DNA from: Pseudomonas sp.
GTDB taxonomy: Bacteria > Pseudomonadota > Gammaproteobacteria > Pseudomonadales > Pseudomonadaceae
DNA: 64,000 nt
Direction: 5' to 3'
Assembly: GCF_017744435.1 (NCBI RefSeq)
Contig: NZ_JAGIBG010000006.1
Location: 1 to 64,000 of the forward strand
Both the position numbers and the translations under genes were made by a program. Positions 63,965-64,000 of this stretch are shown here, one piece after another (position 1 is the stretch's first letter; each line of letters starts with the position of its first letter). The notes beneath the pieces were generated by a model. The model made no database searches and was not told the DNA's origin. It worked only from the letters and a program-made list of their open reading frames with translations.

Positions 63965-64000
63965 AGGATCGCGTCCTACTTTGCAATCTGTAGCGGGACG

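Overview
The window looks like a chromosomal segment of a Pseudomonas putida-group bacterium. The DNA is GC-rich, the intergenic gaps hold the paired palindromic REP elements typical of P. putida, and the gene order (der-bamB-yfgM-hisS-ispG-rodZ-pilW-rlmN-ndk-isc; queA-tgt-yajC-secDF; cyoABCDE; hmp/norR; a lapF-type adhesin with its own type I secretion genes) matches what I remember of P. putida KT2440. No prophage, transposase, CRISPR array or conventional defence cluster was seen.

Layout. 0.1-18.9 kb is almost entirely minus-strand core metabolism: an omega-amidase/aminotransferase pair (methionine salvage type), der, bamB, yfgM, hisS, ispG, rodZ, pilW, rlmN and ndk, then the iron-sulfur operon iscR-iscS-iscU-iscA-hscB-hscA-fdx-iscX, cysE and trmJ. 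suhB (19.0 kb) is divergent from trmJ. 20-26 kb carries a glycine-zipper protein and the queA-tgt-yajC-secD-secF run, then tRNA-Leu(CAA). 26.5-36.4 kb is more accessory: a lipoprotein with a trypsin-like fold, an orphan membrane protein, an acetyltransferase, a PhnCDE-like ABC importer divergent from selD-selU (probably selenium uptake and use), a small LprI/membrane protein/acetyltransferase cluster and a Cys-cluster protein. 36.5-44 kb has an alaC-type aminotransferase, the cytochrome bo3 operon cyoABCDE with a 558-bp upstream region carrying a perfect ANR/FNR box, and a dsbB-type gene. 44.4-47.3 kb is the nitric-oxide module: flavohemoglobin (hmp) divergent from norR, with two identical NorR-type sites between them. 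47.5-63.8 kb is the highlight: an 11.5-kb gene for a 3,834-residue LapF-like adhesin with 35 Ig-like repeats, followed by its TolC-like, ABC and HlyD-like exporter genes.

How the parts work together. CysE supplies cysteine precursor, IscS extracts sulfur, IscU/IscA/HscBA/Fdx build clusters, and IscR senses them; the iscR promoter carries two abutting IscR-like sites. Fe-S enzymes in the same window (IspG, RlmN) are clients. NO sensed by NorR would switch on Hmp. DsbB hands electrons to ubiquinone, which cytochrome bo3 oxidises. SelD makes selenophosphate for SelU, perhaps from oxyanion imported by the neighbouring ABC system. The adhesin and its exporter form one surface-display unit.

The least explained items are the lipoprotein protease-like gene, the orphan membrane protein at 27.3 kb, the 18-codon frame with a perfect Shine-Dalgarno at 44.2 kb, the promoter-like element inside the isc terminator, and a tetra-alanine site in the adhesin N-terminus. 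I do not see a clearly new biological system.
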